From the NCBI RefSeq assembly GCF_000014965.1, contig NC_008554.1, positions 1,104,001 through 1,168,000 of the forward strand: a DNA stretch of 64,000 bases, given 5' to 3'. Source of the DNA: Syntrophobacter fumaroxidans MPOB (GTDB lineage: Bacteria; Desulfobacterota; Syntrophobacteria; Syntrophobacterales; Syntrophobacteraceae). Positions 1 to 8,515 of the stretch are shown one piece after another. The notes under the pieces were generated by a model. The model saw only the letters and a program-made list of their open reading frames with translations, did not search any database and was not told where the DNA came from. How positions within the stretch are numbered: position 1 is the first letter of the stretch; the number at the start of each line of letters is the position of its first letter. Made by a program: the position numbers and the translations under genes.

Positions 1-331
1 AACGGAGGATATGAGGGAGGTAATAGGTGGCCATTGTCTGAGGCATCCTCAAGGTCAGCATGCCGGAGCCCGGTTTGTTGCCCCTGACTTCGGCCAACGC
101 TTCATCCTTTATCGCTAAAAGCTTGTCGGCGTAAATGAGCATCTTGGCTCCGGCTTCCGTAAGCTGGACGGATTTACCGATCCTTTTGAAGAGCATCGTT
201 CCGATTTCATTTTCAAGGGCCTTGATCTGGGCCGAAACGGTTGATTGAGCGCAATTCAGGATATTGGCGGCCTGGTTGAAGTTCATCAGAGCCGCAACAG
301 TCCGGAAGGTTTGCAGCCGCTGCATTTCCAT
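1..331 (-). CDS. LysR-family regulator, N-terminal part (cut by window edge)
   Basis: Reading leftward from ATG at 331 gives an open frame of about 110 codons that leaves the window. It starts MEMQRLQTFRTVAALMNF and contains a LysR-type winged helix-turn-helix (NQAANIL... QSTVSAQIKALE... MLFKR... LTEAG), roughly residues 5-60, followed by the start of the linker and effector domain. The start was chosen because an AGGGGG ribosome-binding site lies 7 nt upstream. LysR proteins usually control a divergent neighbour; here that is the OsmC gene at 491, 159 bp away, so regulation of that gene is a reasonable inference. The effector cannot be deduced because the ligand domain is missing. Confidence 0.9.
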   Translation of the reverse strand, partial: MEMQRLQTFRTVAALMNFNQAANILNCAQSTVSAQIKALENEIGTMLFKRIGKSVQLTEAGAKMLIYADKLLAIKDEALAEVRGNKPGSGMLTLRMPQTMATYYLPHILR

Positions 332-490
332 GGTTCCCCCTCTAATCGGATTTCCAGATAAGCATATAAAAAAGATTCGTTGGACGAACCGTTTAGAGTT
401 CATTACATTTCTTTGTATCTGAGAACTTCAAGGGTAACAACTTTAATCTAAATATGCGATTGATTTTGAATCCAACACAGAGGGAACCGC

Positions 491-961
491 ATGAAAGAGC
501 AGGAAAACAGGTCGGAAACCGGAATGGAACCGCTCCAGGTCTCGACAGTGGTGCTTGCAGGCGCCAACCGACGGATGCTCGCCAGGACGCGCGATCACGA
601 AATAACTTTGGACGTGCCGAAGGAACGGGGAGGCGACAATGCCGGTCCGACTCCACCGGAATGCCTGACAATGGCGCTGGGGGGATGTGTGCTGAATATC
701 TGCCGCGTTCTCGCCATGCAGAAGCGGATTGTACTCGATGACATCCAGGTAACGATAAAGGGAGAGATCGACCCGTCAAAGGCATTCGGCATTCCGACGG
801 AGAAAAGGGCGGGTTTTACGAACCTTTCGGTTAGGCTGAAGCTGGATTCCGAATTGACGGAGACCGAGAAAGAGGAGTTCCGATTGGAATTGATCGGCCG
901 ATGCCCTCTCTGCGATACTCTCGGCAATGCAACACCTTTGCAGATCTCATTTGAGAATTAG
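491..961 (+). CDS. OsmC/Ohr-family protein
   Basis: A 156-aa protein with the OsmC fold signature: a first conserved Cys in LGGCVLNICRVLA (about residue 68) and a second in RCPLCDTL near residue 138. In characterised OsmC/Ohr members these two cysteines reduce organic hydroperoxides using thiols. Here each motif carries an extra cysteine, which is common in the uncharacterised OsmC subgroup, so the substrate is unknown. An AGAGGGAA sequence precedes the ATG. It is divergent from a LysR-type regulator that probably controls it. The interrupted gene at 989 follows after 27 bp and could be cotranscribed. Confidence 0.88.
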   Translation: MKEQENRSETGMEPLQVSTVVLAGANRRMLARTRDHEITLDVPKERGGDNAGPTPPECLTMALGGCVLNICRVLAMQKRIVLDDIQVTIKGEIDPSKAFGIPTEKRAGFTNLSVRLKLDSELTETEKEEFRLELIGRCPLCDTLGNATPLQISFEN

Positions 962-988
962 AAAAATTTTGAAAAAGGAGGAGAAGAA

Positions 989-1498
989 ATGGAAATCCAG
1001 GTTTCTCAAATACCTGTGGAAACAAGGTGGGCCATGGCGTCGAAGGGACTTACAGGTGCTTTATATGTTCATCTAAATGCCCTCTATGAGTCGCTCGGCA
1101 AATAAAAGTATGCGGAAATTGTTCGTCAAATATGGAGCAAAATGCGGCACGACAGCGCTGCGGCGGTACAATCCCCGAGGATGGCGGGCGCCAACGCCAA
1201 ATCAATAGTGGAAGCAGGAGCGATGATATGCATGTGCTCGATGGGCCCGGAATATAAAATGGAAGTCCTCGAGGCAGCGGAAAACAGAACAGTCATTAAG
1301 ATTCTGGAATGTCCATGGAAGAACAGGATGAATGAATTCGGGATACCCCACGATCTGTTGTCTACATGTGATGCTGCTTTTTGGGACCACTTTGTAAAGG
1401 ACCTCAATTCAAATGTCGCCATGAGGCACGGCAAACAGATGCATCGCGGCGATGCATATTGTGAATGGATATTCGAAGACAAGAGAAAGACTGAATAA
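989..1498 (+). pseudogene. Gene interrupted by an in-frame TAA (resembles L-2-amino-thiazoline-4-carboxylic acid hydrolase family)
   Basis: An excellent ribosome-binding site (AAAGGAGGAGAAGAA) precedes ATG at 989. The frame reads 38 codons (MEIQVSQIPVETRW... LYESLGK), stops at TAA 1103-1105, and then stays open in the same frame from 1106 (KYAEIVRQIWSKM) to a stop at 1496-1498. Without the stop the product would be 169 aa. The second part has a Cys pair (ICMCS), ILECPWKNR, and a C-terminal DAYCEWIFE. That pattern reminds me of the L-2-amino-thiazoline-4-carboxylic acid hydrolase-like family; this assignment is tentative. UAA is not a known selenocysteine or pyrrolysine codon, so a nonsense mutation or sequencing error is likeliest. 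Translation could restart at ATG 1142. Confidence 0.6.
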
Positions 1499-1516
1499 GA
1501 ACGACCGGCGGGTGGC

Positions 1517-1617
1517 TCTGGCAAGGTTTTTTTGCCAAGGTCCGAAGGATAAGAGGGAAGAACTGCTCGGTTGACACGGGCAATGGCTTTTTATTGCCAG
1601 TGCCGGAGGCAAGAGGA
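1517..1617. repeat. Two tandem hairpin repeats, about 60-bp period
   Basis: Two similar units lie just after the interrupted gene. Each has a stem (TGGCAA/TTGCCA at 1519-1537; GGCAAT/ATTGCC at 1579-1598) around a T-rich loop, followed by a related tail (GTCCGAAGGATAAGAGG and GTGCCGGAGGCAAGAGG). A weaker third copy (TTTTTTTGCCAAAAACCCTGTGCCGG) starts near 1662. They could end transcription of the upstream genes, but no T-run follows the stems, so this is not a classical terminator. Confidence 0.45.
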
Positions 1618-1883
1618 ATTACAGTAGCGTCGTTCCCTCCTTGTCAGGGTTTTCGAATGCGTTTTTTTGCCAAAAACCCTGTGCCGGTGTTAAAAAAAGG
1701 GGTCTTCCGGGAAATGAGTACCCAGAGGGTTGCGAAAAAAGAATGGACATGGCAAGAACCCTGTTGTTTGAGGCCAATCGAACAACGAAGGGGGTTGTTC
1801 AGCCATGCCCACGTCCATACTCTACCAAGGAAAACCGCAAACCCAGGCAGACCGGTCGGTGCCGTGATGCCTCATCGGGCCGG

Positions 1884-3596
1884 TCAAACCCCAAACCGGG
1901 CTGCAAACTCATCACGTTGTTCACTGCTTCCGATCATGAGAAGCTCGCTATCCGAGTCGATGACGGCGCTTGCAGGAGGATTCGTGACGACATCTCCGCC
2001 TTTCTGAATCGCGATCACGGTCAATCCGGTCTCTGCGCCTATGTTGGTTTTTCCGAGGCTTTTTCCCGCCAGGGATTCGGGCACCTTGGCCACGAAAAGG
2101 TCGATCCCCTCCCCCAGCATGATCAACTCCCGCTCCTGCAAGATGGAGAAGATCGATTCCGCTCCCAGAGATGCATAGCTCAGGACGAAATCGGCGCCGG
2201 CGCGATGAATGGCCTCGAGGTTCCGCTCATGGGTAATGCGGCTGACGATGCGAAGACGAGGATTCAGGCGACGACAGTACACGGTCAGATAGATGTTCAT
2301 GGCATCGTCGTTGGTGGTGATGACGGCGGAAGGAGCCTCCGCCAGACCGGCGCGCATGAGAACGCTCCGGTCTGCCGCATCGCCGATGAACAATTCGCCT
2401 GCGATGGATGAGGAGCGTTCCTCGACGGCTTTGTCGCGCTCGACCACATGGAACGCGAGGCTCTTGTTCTTGAGAGCACACGTGACGGCGTAGCCCACAT
2501 TGCCGCAGCCGATGACAAGAATGGGATTGCGATTGACGTTCTCGGTTACCAGGAAAGATTCCATGTCGGCGATCTGCCCGGCCGTCCCCAAAATCACCGG
2601 CACACTCGATTCAGCCAGCACCGTATCCGGCTTGGCCGGCAACAGGTGCCCGCGCTCCCAGACCCCCACCACGTTGACCCCGGTTCGCTGTCGAAGCCGC
2701 GTCTCTCGAATCATGCACCCGGCCAGAGGGGTATTCTGTACGGGGAACTCGGCGATGCGCAGATCTCTGAACGTGCCGATGACATGCACATTGGTTCGTT
2801 CCGCTGTGACCCGGTAGGCCAGGTGCTCGCCGAGTCTCTGTTTCAAAGGCAGGACGTGCGTCGCTCCAGCCAACTCCAGGATGTCCACGGAATCGATACT
2901 TTCCACAATGGCAACAACCGGCGCCTTCGCCGCTGTTTCCCGCACTGTCAGCGTGATGTTCGTATTCGTGGCGTCGTCCGCATTGGCAAGCACCATTCGC
3001 GCCTCGGAGGCTCGAAGAGCAGCGTAGGTCGTGCTGTTGTCGACCTCTCCCGTAACGACTGAGACTCCCTCCTCGTAGAGGTTTGCCGCCAGCGTGGCGT
3101 CCGGTTCCAGCACGTAATAGGGTATCCTGAAAGCCTTGAGCTTTCGGATGAGCCCCTGCGCCACGGTCTCGTAGCGGCAGATGATCACATGCCCGCTCAT
3201 GTCATGGGGAACCTCACGGGGAGCACGAAGACGCATCTGGGCTTCCAGCCAAGGAGCATAAAAGAATCGGATGAAAGCGAACGGAAGCACGATCAAAAGC
3301 AGCACGATCCCCGAGAGCAGCACCACGATACTGAAGGCGCGTCCCACATCGCTGTGAAAGGTTATGTCGCCGAACCCCAGAGTGCTCATCACGGTGAGGG
3401 TCCAGTAGATGCCCGTGAGCCACGAGTGGTCTCTTTTTTCGATGGTGACCATGATCCAGTGAAAAACAACGGCGTAAAGCAGGACGACCGCCGTGAGAAA
3501 AAGGACGAATTTGAGCAGTGCCTTCAGATTTCTGCGGGTCTGCTGCTGACTGAGAAGGTAAGACAGCTGAGTGGTCAAAAGTTTCATGGTCTCCAT
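1884..3596 (-). CDS. Potassium channel with two TrkA-N domains
   Basis: A 570-aa inner-membrane protein. Residues about 25-110 hold two membrane helices around a pore loop with filter TLGFGD (a TVGYGD variant). Then come an RCK/TrkA-N domain (VIICRYETVAQGLIRKL, about 140-260), a TrkA-C-like segment, a second Rossmann domain with the nucleotide-binding glycines GCGNVG (about 350-470), and a C-terminal TrkA-C (VPESLAGKSLG). Such channels are gated by ligands or nucleotides bound to the RCK domains. Duplicated RCK domains in one chain are usual for the tandem class. MKLLTTQ at 3587 is an alternative start; no clear ribosome-binding site separates the two. Confidence 0.92.
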   Translation of the reverse strand: METMKLLTTQLSYLLSQQQTRRNLKALLKFVLFLTAVVLLYAVVFHWIMVTIEKRDHSWLTGIYWTLTVMSTLGFGDITFHSDVGRAFSIVVLLSGIVLLLIVLPFAFIRFFYAPWLEAQMRLRAPREVPHDMSGHVIICRYETVAQGLIRKLKAFRIPYYVLEPDATLAANLYEEGVSVVTGEVDNSTTYAALRASEARMVLANADDATNTNITLTVRETAAKAPVVAIVESIDSVDILELAGATHVLPLKQRLGEHLAYRVTAERTNVHVIGTFRDLRIAEFPVQNTPLAGCMIRETRLRQRTGVNVVGVWERGHLLPAKPDTVLAESSVPVILGTAGQIADMESFLVTENVNRNPILVIGCGNVGYAVTCALKNKSLAFHVVERDKAVEERSSSIAGELFIGDAADRSVLMRAGLAEAPSAVITTNDDAMNIYLTVYCRRLNPRLRIVSRITHERNLEAIHRAGADFVLSYASLGAESIFSILQERELIMLGEGIDLFVAKVPESLAGKSLGKTNIGAETGLTVIAIQKGGDVVTNPPASAVIDSDSELLMIGSSEQRDEFAARFGV

Positions 3597-3849
3597 CCCA
3601 AGGGCAAATCATTCGAGGAGAGATGCGCAACGAGCTCATGGCAATGGTCAGCCGGGAAGCCAAAAGAGGCTCAAGTTGCCAGGACGATGTGCGGAAGAAT
3701 CGAACCTGCGGATCGTCGCGGTCAGGGTTCAAGAAGAGCCACGAATCCACGCTGCTGCCCCGACAGCGGTCGCATCGGATGACGAAAACCATGGCAACGA
3801 TCACAAGCCGGCCGAATCCCCGGGCGCTCATCCGGGCACGGCGGCTTTC

Positions 3850-4875
3850 TCATCGCCCGACGGAGCCCCGGGTGGGGAAAACGACCGCCCAGTCGCGTTT
3901 CATGTCCACCACCGTCCAGCCTTTGGCCTGTGCCTCGTCGAGCGCCTTGTCCAGGCGGCCGATGGGAGAGGCGCGATCGTAGGCCCATTCCCGCTCCGCA
4001 TCCGTATGGCGAACCAGCCCCATGAAGCGCGCCCCCTTCCCGTCCGCGGTCCACTGCAACATCTGAAGGTCGCCGTCGGAATTGCCGAAGGAAAAAATGG
4101 GCCGCCGGCCGATGAACCTGTGAATGCCCACGGGCTTGCCGGCCCTGTCGTTGAGGAAATCGACCTCCGGCAGGATCAGGAGCACCGATGTGCCGCCTCG
4201 CATCTCGTATTCCAGCTTGAGGCCGCTGCCGACCACCTGTTCGGGAGGAATTCCATAAACCCGTTCGATCCAGGGACGCATGAAATCCGACCAGCCTCCC
4301 GATACGATGAACGTCTTGAACCCGTTCGCCCGCAGGTAACGGAGAAGCTCGACCATGGGCTGGTACACGCATTCGGTATAGGGTCGCTTGAAGCGTGGAT
4401 GTCTTGCGGTTGCGAGCCATTCTCTGACGGTTCCTTCGAACTCGTCCGTGGTCATGCCCGCATGCGTGGCCAGGATCAGCTTGAAGATGTCCTTTTCGTC
4501 GGCATCGAACAACGCCTGGAAGTCGCCGTCGAGCACCCATTTGAACGGTGCTTCCGAGCGCCACTCGGGGTGTTCGGCGGCAAGGGTCTTCACCCGGTCC
4601 AGGGTGAAGGCGAACTGGAAATAGATCGGCTGCTCCGCCCAGAGCGTGCCGTCGTTATCGAATGCGGCAACGCGTTCCGGCACCGGCACGAAGTCCTTGC
4701 CTCCAGGCGTGCTCACCCGGGCCACAAAGTCCAGGATTCCGTCCTTCACGGCGCCTTCATTCCACGACGGAAGGGGATCCTCAGCGGCAACGGGCAACCG
4801 CGCGCAGCCGAAAACCAGACTCGTCAGGACCAGCAGAACCGCAAGCGTTCCAGGCCGGCCACGGTTAAGCTTCAT
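3850..4875 (-). CDS. HAD-superfamily phosphatase, predicted lipoprotein
   Basis: A 341-aa protein with a lipoprotein signal: a charged start, a hydrophobic run and lipobox LVFGC, placing the lipidated Cys at residue 24. The HAD motifs are complete: nucleophile DNDGTLW (D73 and D75), motif II in FIVSGGWSDF, and the metal-binding motif GNSDGD near residue 262. The long insert after motif I matches secreted phosphoserine-phosphatase-like HAD enzymes. It therefore probably dephosphorylates a small molecule outside the cytoplasm; the substrate is unknown. A GAGGG site lies 6 nt before ATG 4875. The potassium channel gene follows 253 bp downstream on the same strand. Confidence 0.85.
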   Translation of the reverse strand: MKLNRGRPGTLAVLLVLTSLVFGCARLPVAAEDPLPSWNEGAVKDGILDFVARVSTPGGKDFVPVPERVAAFDNDGTLWAEQPIYFQFAFTLDRVKTLAAEHPEWRSEAPFKWVLDGDFQALFDADEKDIFKLILATHAGMTTDEFEGTVREWLATARHPRFKRPYTECVYQPMVELLRYLRANGFKTFIVSGGWSDFMRPWIERVYGIPPEQVVGSGLKLEYEMRGGTSVLLILPEVDFLNDRAGKPVGIHRFIGRRPIFSFGNSDGDLQMLQWTADGKGARFMGLVRHTDAEREWAYDRASPIGRLDKALDEAQAKGWTVVDMKRDWAVVFPTRGSVGR

Positions 4876-5256
4876 GAGGTTCCCTCAGCCCCCGGCGCAG
4901 CATCTTCACGACTCGGTCCGGACTCCTTCCCGCGGCCCGCGAAATGCATCGAGAGCGTGCCGCGCGCCTCGGCGATATCCCTCCATGCCCTTGCGCAATG
5001 GTTCAATATCCCTTACTTTATTCTTGGATCGAGGCAGGTGCGGCTCGCTCCTTCCAAGTGCCGACGCTGACTGTTCAAAGGCCCCGCGCTCCAACACGGC
5101 GGGGCTTTATCATGCTTGGGAAGGAGTCTCCCGCCGGGCGGGAAGGAATTCGGTCGCCTCGGCCCGATCGGGCGGTGAAGCGGCGGGAAACCGCCTCCGG
5201 AAACGCGGGCAACCCACCGCCGCCATGAACCGCCCGGCGGTCGGTTGCCTCATGAA
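4876..5256. other. Intergenic region with one hairpin
   Basis: No gene is supported between the HAD gene and pckG. The only clear element is a GC-rich stem-loop at 5082-5106 (GCCCCGC, 10-nt loop, GCGGGGC core). It is followed by TTTAT on the plus strand and by CTTTG on the minus strand, where it lies about 150 bp beyond the pckG stop and may end that transcript. Confidence 0.4.
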
Positions 5257-7107
5257 TCAGCAGACCCCGTTCCCCGGGTTCCATATTTCGGGAGACCGCC
5301 AGACCCTCGACTTGAACAGCTCCCGGGTGTGGACGAATTCCTTGGGAAGACGATCGAAGAACTTGTCGAAAAGGTCCTCGTGGGACCTGGCCTCGATGAT
5401 GGCCTGCTCGCGCTCCACCGTCATCAACTCGCAGAAGAGGTCCGGATCCAGGTCCAGGCCTTCCCACTCGATGTCCTGATAGCGCGGAACGTACCCCAAC
5501 GGGCTCTCCACACCGTATCCCCTGCCGTGCACGCGATCGACGATCCACTTGAGAACGCGCATGTTTTCGCCGAAGCCGGGCCACAGGAACTTGCCCTGCT
5601 TGTCGCGCCGGAACCAGTTGACGCGGAAAATGCGGGGAGGATCCGGCAGTTGACGTCCGATGTCCAACCAGTGGTTCCAGTATTCGGCCATGTTGTAGCC
5701 GCAGAAAGGCAGCATGGCCATCGGATCCCTTCTCATCGGCGGGAGCGTGGCTTCCGCGGCGGCAGTGGCCTCGGAACCCATCGTGGCCGCGAGGTATACT
5801 CCATGAGTCCAGTTATACCCCTGAAATATGAGGGGAACGTTCTTGCTGATGCGCCCACCGAAAATGAAGGCCTTGATGGGAACACCGTCGGGGTTGTCCC
5901 AGTTGGGGTCGAAGGTGGGGCACTGGGATATGGGAGCGGTGAAACGGGAATTCGGGTGAGCGGCGACCCGTCCGCACCCCGGCGTCCAGTCCTTTCCGGT
6001 CCAGTCGATCAAATGGGAAGGGGGATCGTCGGTCATCCCCTCCCACCAGACGTCTCCATCGTCGGTCAGTGCGACGTTGGTGAAGATGCAGTTTTTGTTC
6101 AAGGTCATCATGGCATTGGGGTTGGACTTCATGGACGTCCCGGGGGCGACGCCAAAAAAGCCCGCCTCGGGATTGATGGCTCGCAGCGCCCCGTCCGCCC
6201 CGGGCTTGATCCAGGCGATGTCGTCCCCGATGGTGAAGACCTTCCAGCCTTCAAAGCCCTTCGGAGGCACCATCATCGAGAAATTGGTCTTACCGCATGC
6301 GCTCGGGAACGCTCCGGCCACATAGGTTCTTTCCCCCCGCGGGCTTTGCACCCCGACGATGAGCATGTGTTCGGCAAGCCAGCCTTCGTCCCGGGCCATG
6401 CACGAGGCGATTCTCAATGCAAAGCACTTCTTGCCCAGCAGAGCGTTCCCGCCGTAGCCGCTGCCGAAGGAGTAGATCGCGCGCTCTTCGGGAAAATGCG
6501 AGATATAAGTGTTGGCGGGATTGCAGGGCCACGGGACATCCTTCCCGCCCGGTTCGAGGGGAGATCCGACGGAATGGAAACAGCGCACGAAAGGCCCTTT
6601 GCGGCCCAGGACATCGAGAGCCCCCTGCCCCATGCGGGTCATAATCCGCATGCTGACCACAACATAAGGGGAATCGGTGATCTGCACGCCGATATGAGCG
6701 ATGTGCGAACCGAGCGGCCCCATGCTGAAGGGGATGACGTACATGGTGCGACCGCGCATGCACCCGTCGAACAGTCCGTTCAGAATTTCTTTCATCTCCC
6801 GGGGATGCATCCAGTTGTTGGTGGGGCCGGCGGCGTTCTTGCTGTTCGAGCACACGAAGGTACGGCTCTCCACCCTGGCCACGTCCGCCGGGTCGGAGCG
6901 GCACAGGAAGCAGTTGGAACGCTTTTCCTCATTGAGGCGGATAAAGGTGCCCGATCGCACCATCTGATCGCACAATTCCCGGTTTTCCGTCTCCGAGCCG
7001 TCGCAAAGATGAACGCGATCCGGTTTGCAAAGTCGCGCTGTTTCCTGAATCCATCTCAGCATTGCCTCGTGATTGGTCTTGCCACCGGTCAGTTGGAATT
7101 CCTTCAT
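5257..7107 (-). CDS. pckG: Phosphoenolpyruvate carboxykinase (GTP)
   Basis: This 616-aa enzyme interconverts oxaloacetate plus GTP with phosphoenolpyruvate, CO2 and GDP, the entry to gluconeogenesis. Diagnostic features of the GTP-dependent class are the kinase-1a P-loop FPSACGKTN at residues 267-275 with its reactive Cys, the KKCFALR region just before it, the kinase-2-like segment TIGDDIAW, and [10 protein letters not shown] near the nucleotide site. The length is normal for the family. An AAAGGAG site lies 5-6 nt upstream of ATG 7107. It stands alone with a long leader; a TATAAT on the minus strand at 7428-7423 is a possible -10, which would give a leader of about 300 nt. Confidence 0.97.
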   Translation of the reverse strand: MKEFQLTGGKTNHEAMLRWIQETARLCKPDRVHLCDGSETENRELCDQMVRSGTFIRLNEEKRSNCFLCRSDPADVARVESRTFVCSNSKNAAGPTNNWMHPREMKEILNGLFDGCMRGRTMYVIPFSMGPLGSHIAHIGVQITDSPYVVVSMRIMTRMGQGALDVLGRKGPFVRCFHSVGSPLEPGGKDVPWPCNPANTYISHFPEERAIYSFGSGYGGNALLGKKCFALRIASCMARDEGWLAEHMLIVGVQSPRGERTYVAGAFPSACGKTNFSMMVPPKGFEGWKVFTIGDDIAWIKPGADGALRAINPEAGFFGVAPGTSMKSNPNAMMTLNKNCIFTNVALTDDGDVWWEGMTDDPPSHLIDWTGKDWTPGCGRVAAHPNSRFTAPISQCPTFDPNWDNPDGVPIKAFIFGGRISKNVPLIFQGYNWTHGVYLAATMGSEATAAAEATLPPMRRDPMAMLPFCGYNMAEYWNHWLDIGRQLPDPPRIFRVNWFRRDKQGKFLWPGFGENMRVLKWIVDRVHGRGYGVESPLGYVPRYQDIEWEGLDLDPDLFCELMTVEREQAIIEARSHEDLFDKFFDRLPKEFVHTRELFKSRVWRSPEIWNPGNGVC

Positions 7108-7772
7108 AACACTCCTTTCAGAGCAAGGACGGTTGAATAGGGAAATCGAGAGCGTGCCGGACTTTGCTCCTCACCAGCGCGAGCGAAAAGCGGCTCAAAG
7201 TGATTCATCTTCTTGGGAAGCCCGAGGCCGGGAGCCTTGTTCCCACCGGGCGGCGGGCGTCCGCAAGGAATTTTGAACTGCATGGCCGCAAAATGTCCCA
7301 CTCCGATCGACATGACGCTGCGCGGTCGCTTCATGGCGTCGTCGCCGAGCGTATAGTCCCGTTGATTCCCGATTTTCGGAATCTTCGGGTGTGCCCGTAT
7401 TGTGACGATACCATAAAATAATATTATAATCCTCCGAGGCCATCGATTCACTGGAAAAATTACACGGGCGGCACTCCATTGCGCCCCGCTCCCGCAGCCG
7501 CAGTCGGATGCCCGTCCGTGCAGGCATGGAGAAACGGGGGTGCACACACCTCTCGAATGAGGCTCCCCGCAGCGTTATGCCGCGTTCCATACCGGATGAT
7601 CTTCGTCCCGCTTTCGCGATCTTCCGATTTCTCCCCGTCTCCCGGTTCCGCCCGACAAATTCCCGGTTCACCCAACCGTTCGGAATCCCCGGCGGCCTTC
7701 GAAGGGCCGGGAAAGGCCGCATGGCGGCGCCGAAGGGATCCTGGGCGCCGGTGCTTTTCCCTGATGCCACTT
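7108..7772. other. Upstream region of pckG, no gene seen
   Basis: Short frames exist on both strands, but none has a ribosome-binding site with protein-like composition. The one readable signal is an AT-rich patch at 7414-7430 holding TATAAT on the minus strand, a candidate -10 for pckG without a convincing -35. The 300-nt leader this implies could hold regulation, but I recognise no riboswitch in it. Confidence 0.4.
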
Positions 7773-7926
7773 TACCTAGAAAATAGATTCCCGGGTGAAA
7801 CTGTTTTCATGCTTCGCAGGTGAAGCACAGCCTCATGGATAATTACCTAGAAAATAGATTCCCGGGTGAGTCTTTTTTCATGCTTCGCGGGTGTCGCAGG
7901 GGGCATGGATAATTGCGTTCAAGATG
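7773..7926 (+). repeat. Two tandem copies of dispersed repeat A
   Basis: Two direct copies of about 70 bp (7773-7843 and 7844-7913) begin TACCTAGAAAATAGATTCCC. Each continues through a C/G-T-T-T-T-C-A-T-G-C-T-T-C-G-C segment and ends in CATGGATAAT. The second copy runs on into GCGTTCAAGATG (7915-7926). Related copies lie on the minus strand at 11357-11416 and 58160-58246. The first half of each copy is an imperfect palindrome able to fold into a hairpin with a TTTTC tail. Confidence 0.85.
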
Positions 7927-7931
7927 GGTGC

Positions 7932-7961
7932 ATTGGGCGGGCGGGCACAAAGTCCGCCCCT
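7932..7961. repeat. Short hairpin repeat C, copy 1
   Basis: ATTGGGCGGGCGGGCACAAA followed by GTCCGCCCC forms a GC-rich hairpin. It is near-identical to 30025-30053 (ATTGGCGGGAGGGTACAAA then GCCCGCCCC). A second small stem, CGGCCC/GGGCCG, follows at 7975-7989. Nothing suggests coding. Confidence 0.55.
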
Positions 7962-7999
7962 TGCTACGTCTGACCGGCCCATCGGGCCGTAGGACTGTA

Positions 8000-8057
8000 G
8001 GTTTATACCCGTCCGCGTCATCTCCCGCCGAGCAGGTGTTGTGTCATCTTGAACGCA
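8000..8057 (-). repeat. Dispersed repeat B, copy 1
   Basis: About 57 bp that match 45638-45693. The last 26 bp (8032-8057, ending TCATCTTGAACGCA) are identical in both copies. Its CATCTTGAACGC (8045-8056) is the exact reverse complement of GCGTTCAAGATG at 7915-7926, so repeats A and B here bound a 142-bp segment with 12-bp inverted ends. Confidence 0.75.
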
Positions 8058-8152
8058 TCTCGGTATGAAACCCGGCCGAGCCCGATCATGGCCCCCCGGG
8101 TCCATCCATTGCCCGTGCATTAAATTTAATTAATATTCTTTGCCACGCTTTA

Positions 8153-8182
8153 TTGTCGAAATCGTGAAAACTGTGGTATTAT
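8153..8182 (+). promoter_or_regulatory. Candidate sigma-70 promoter for the secreted protease
   Basis: TTGTCG (8153-8158), an 18-bp spacer and TATTAT (8177-8182) sit in an AT-rich patch about 330 bp before the protease start. It is the best sigma-70 match in this gap. The remaining 330 bp (8183-8515) hold no gene and no other element I can identify. Confidence 0.4.
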
Positions 8183-8515
8183 TTTGAACGACCCTTGAGC
8201 GGGAGGGCGTCTATTCATCTCCACAGCGTTTCAAAATCAAATGCCGGGCGCATGAATGCCCACACGAACGACAGCGGAAGCGAGTGAGTGCAAGCGAGGC
8301 AAGGCCGCCCGTAAGGGAGCGCATATCCGGCCCGGGCCTGAAATGTTTGTCACGAGGGGTGCTCTGTATTCGAACACGGGGATTGCCGCTCGCCCCTTGA
8401 CCGGAAGGAGGGATTCACTGTCGCCGTGCAAAGGTGAAGAAGGCTCGCGGTCCGGGTCTTCAACGAGAGTTGTTCGGTTGCGTTCCATTGAAACCTCAGC
8501 CAAAGGAGAGGAAAC

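Noticed and set aside
3214-3831. A 205-codon minus-strand frame covering the gap between the HAD and potassium-channel genes
   Set aside because: Most of it overlaps the channel in another frame, and the unique part has no ribosome-binding site or motif.
5245-7140. A 631-codon plus-strand frame opposite pckG
   Set aside because: Shadow of a highly conserved gene; no protein features.
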